Part shown: positions 23,782 to 25,527 of the stretch, piece by piece
Position numbering within the stretch: the first letter of the stretch is position 1
Layout of the letters: each line of letters begins with the position of its first letter
Assembly: GCA_043802425.1 (NCBI GenBank)
Contig: JAZDLA010000036.1
Location: 1-25,527 of the forward strand
DNA: 25,527 nt
DNA from: JAGUYA01 sp043802425
GTDB lineage: Bacteria; Omnitrophota; Gorgyraeia; Gygaellales; Profunditerraquicolaceae
Direction: 5' to 3'
The notes under the pieces: generated by a model
What the model saw: the letters and a program-made list of their open reading frames with translations, nothing else
Databases searched by the model: none
What the model was told of the DNA's origin: nothing
Position numbers and translations under genes: made by a program

Positions 23782-24995
23782 TACGGCCTCCAGAGCAAGA
23801 AGACGCCTAAGGCGAAAAATAGCACAGCCATCAATATTTTTATTTCTTCAAGGTGCCTCCTTAAGAATTTAGAAAATTTTTCTGAGGTTACGCCCATTAT
23901 GGCCAGGAGAAATATTACCAGCAAAGGCATAGTGAACATAACATTGTAAAGCAGAAGATATGTCAGGGCCTGAAATTTAAGCGTCGCGGTTTCCATGGCA
24001 AATTTTATCGTCGGCAAATAGAGCTGCCCTGTGCAGACTAGCTCCAGAAACGAAATTAGGAAACCCGTTACGAAGGCGCTTAAGATGAGCCTGGCGACAT
24101 TGTAACTGTGGCCCTTTTTACCTGATCCCTTGGACTTTCGGTAATGCCATCCAATTATCTTATGAATCTGATTTTTGATTACCTCAGGCAGTTGAAGAAT
24201 CAAGCCTTCGCTATGGCGTGTCTTCTTAAGCTGGACTAAATCATAGACAGATAGGACTCCCAGGGTAATGCTGAATATACCGATGGAAATATTGAAGATC
24301 TTTCTTACAAAGAGGAATTTTTCCATACTATAAATAATATTAAACAAGCCTAACCCGATTAAGATATAGGTCAGAAATACGGCCAGGATGAAAGAAAGGC
24401 CTATGGCGATCAACTCTCTTTTTCTGTAACCCTGCAGGGAGAGAAAAGAGATAAAAAAGACTATCACTGTAAAAGCGCAGGGATTAATACCGTCTCCTAA
24501 GCCTGCAATAATAATGCCTAAGGTCTTCAGGTTCTTAAAGCGCGCTGCCAGGTCTATTGCAGGTAGCTCTTCTTTTGCCGTATAATCTTTACCCAGCGAT
24601 TGATAAATAAGGCGCCTGAGATTGTTTTTTATATCCGCCCTGCCATTTAATAATTGCCCCTCTAAATAAAACACCGGTAGAACCAACTCTATTTTATCCT
24701 GGTATTTTTCTTTAAGAGCCAACAGTAATTTATAATTCTCCAGAACAGCTGTATCTTTATATTCTACCCGAATTTGGCCCTGTAGTTCTTTCTCTATCCG
24801 TGGCAGTATCTTATTCTTTACTTCGACACACTCTTTACAACCGAGGGAATAGAAAACCAACAGATTGTGTTGATCGGCTGTAGTACGCTGCATAACGGTA
24901 CCATCGTGAGTACGCACCTGAGTGCGCAGACACCCGGAAAATAGCAAAAAGGCCAAAAAAGAGGTTAATACAAGAATAGCTCTCTTCGTACACAT
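23781..24995 (-). CDS. Thioredoxin-like domain fused to a CcdA/DsbD-type membrane domain
   Basis: The 404-residue protein starts with a signal ending FSGC (Cys22), a likely lipobox. A thioredoxin-like domain follows (about 40-135) with a CKEC active site (Cys53, Cys56) and a cis-Pro segment LPVFYLEG. The membrane part (about 157-403, six or more helices) has GINPCAF with Cys173 and LVCTGQ with Cys321, the intramembrane cysteine pair of the DsbD/CcdA family. It should carry electrons across the inner membrane to a periplasmic thiol protein. The thioredoxin domain is N-terminal, whereas DsbD has it C-terminal. An AAGGAG precedes the ATG. Its exact partner is unknown, though the DUF1573 lipoprotein next door is a candidate. 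Confidence 0.9.
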   Translation of the reverse strand: MCTKRAILVLTSFLAFLLFSGCLRTQVRTHDGTVMQRTTADQHNLLVFYSLGCKECVEVKNKILPRIEKELQGQIRVEYKDTAVLENYKLLLALKEKYQDKIELVLPVFYLEGQLLNGRADIKNNLRRLIYQSLGKDYTAKEELPAIDLAARFKNLKTLGIIIAGLGDGINPCAFTVIVFFISFLSLQGYRKRELIAIGLSFILAVFLTYILIGLGLFNIIYSMEKFLFVRKIFNISIGIFSITLGVLSVYDLVQLKKTRHSEGLILQLPEVIKNQIHKIIGWHYRKSKGSGKKGHSYNVARLILSAFVTGFLISFLELVCTGQLYLPTIKFAMETATLKFQALTYLLLYNVMFTMPLLVIFLLAIMGVTSEKFSKFLRRHLEEIKILMAVLFFALGVFLLWRP

Positions 24996-25011
24996 AACCG
25001 CCGTCTCCTTT

Positions 25012-25527
25012 TTATTTTTTCAGACTATTAAATAGATCGCGGGCCTTATCAAATGAGGCCTTTTCGTGCACAATGCTGCGTATGGCAGAAATCACCGCTA
25101 CCGGCCAATTCGATTGCCAGATATTCCTGCCCATATCCACGCCCTTTGCCCCCTTTGCGATTGCCTCCTGGGCCATCTTTAAAGCGTCGAGTTCATCCTT
25201 TAGCTTAGGGCCACCGGCGATAACTACCGGTACGGGACAGGACTTGACTACCTTTTCGAAATCTTCGCAATAATATGTTTTGACTATCTGCGCGCCTAAT
25301 TCCGCGGCAATACGACAGGAGAGGGAAAGATACTTGGCATCGCGTTTTTCCAATTCTTTACCCACCGCAGTGACCGCCAATACCGGAATCCCGTATTTCT
25401 GCCCCTCATCGATAAGCTTAGCCAGGTTAATTAAAGTCTGGTGCTCATGATCTGTCCCTATATAGATAGATATGGCGACCGCTGCCACATTAAGCCTGAC
25501 GGCATCTTCAAAAGAAACAGTAATCCC
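25012..25527 (-). CDS. Class I aldolase of the DhnA/LacD type (5' end cut by window edge)
   Basis: The frame is open from the right edge for 171 residues to the stop at 25012. Upstream of the GTG at 25488 the frame continues with GITVSFEDAVRLN, which matches the family, so the true start is outside the window. Motifs are the Schiff-base lysine in IVKTYY (visible residue 83), the AGGPK phosphate-binding segment (104-108) and GRNIWQ (133-138). These fit archaeal-type class I fructose-bisphosphate aldolase. Related enzymes include 2-amino-3,7-dideoxy-heptulosonate synthase and LsrF, and the missing N-terminal part would help separate them. The next gene starts 16 bases downstream. Confidence 0.85.
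   Translation of the reverse strand, partial: GITVSFEDAVRLNVAAVAISIYIGTDHEHQTLINLAKLIDEGQKYGIPVLAVTAVGKELEKRDAKYLSLSCRIAAELGAQIVKTYYCEDFEKVVKSCPVPVVIAGGPKLKDELDALKMAQEAIAKGAKGVDMGRNIWQSNWPVAVISAIRSIVHEKASFDKARDLFNSLKK

Noticed and set aside
1..25527. Possible recoding of TGA
   Set aside because: TGA ends tatD, mlaD, clpC, ispF and lolC at family-typical lengths, so the standard bacterial code fits.

Overview
The window is a dense bacterial core-gene region. Every gene I can support lies on the minus strand, so transcription runs from right to left. Standard bacterial code fits throughout, because TGA closes many genes at the expected place. The cell is a diderm: it has a Lol lipoprotein-export ABC transporter, an Mla/MCE lipid-transport ABC system, HtpX and predicted lipoproteins. 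It also carries genes best known from Firmicutes (McsA, McsB, ClpC, RicT, a YacL-like PIN-TRAM protein). That mix, the gene order and the heptanucleotide and palindromic repeats fit an uncultured PVC-side lineage such as Omnitrophota. This placement is an inference, and no rRNA gene is present to test it.

Layout in transcription order. (a) 25527-22402: a class I aldolase of the DhnA/LacD type (cut by the window edge), a thioredoxin plus CcdA/DsbD-like membrane fusion, a DUF1573 lipoprotein and the membrane protease HtpX, which carries an EF-hand-like loop. A weak terminator candidate follows. (b) A promoter with perfect consensus -35 and -10 boxes and a 17-base spacer (22304-22332) and a structured leader precede lysS. 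(c) 22241-18919: lysS, lolC, lolD. (d) 18864-13952: ilvE (behind an intercistronic hairpin), mcsA, mcsB, clpC, which form a protein-arginine-phosphorylation and proteolysis module. (e) 13955-11735: mlaE, mlaF, mlaD. (f) 11738-5989: radA, a PIN-TRAM gene, ispD, ispF, cysE, cysS. (g) 5988-5727: the largest gap, filled by an inverted-repeat element with internal hairpins. (h) 5726-1: tmk, holB, ricT, metG, tatD and a DUF362/ferredoxin gene cut by the left edge.

Most neighbours overlap by 1-14 bases or are a few bases apart (ATGA and TAATG junctions are frequent), so translational coupling and long polycistronic transcripts are likely. Blocks (d), (f) and (h) follow the order of the Bacillus subtilis mcsA-mcsB-clpC-radA-(disA)-yacL-ispD-ispF-(gltX)-cysE-cysS and tmk-(..)-holB-ricT-(..)-metS-tatD clusters. 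Here they are joined in one run, an Mla module sits between clpC and radA, and ctsR, disA and gltX are absent from the places they occupy in Bacillus.

The observations most worth following are the EF-hand-like loop inside HtpX, the inverted-repeat element between cysS and tmk, the two in-frame repeat insertions (lolD and ispD), the intact arginine-phosphorylation module in a diderm, and the redox-lipoprotein pair next to htpX. I found no CRISPR array, phage, transposase, tRNA or rRNA.
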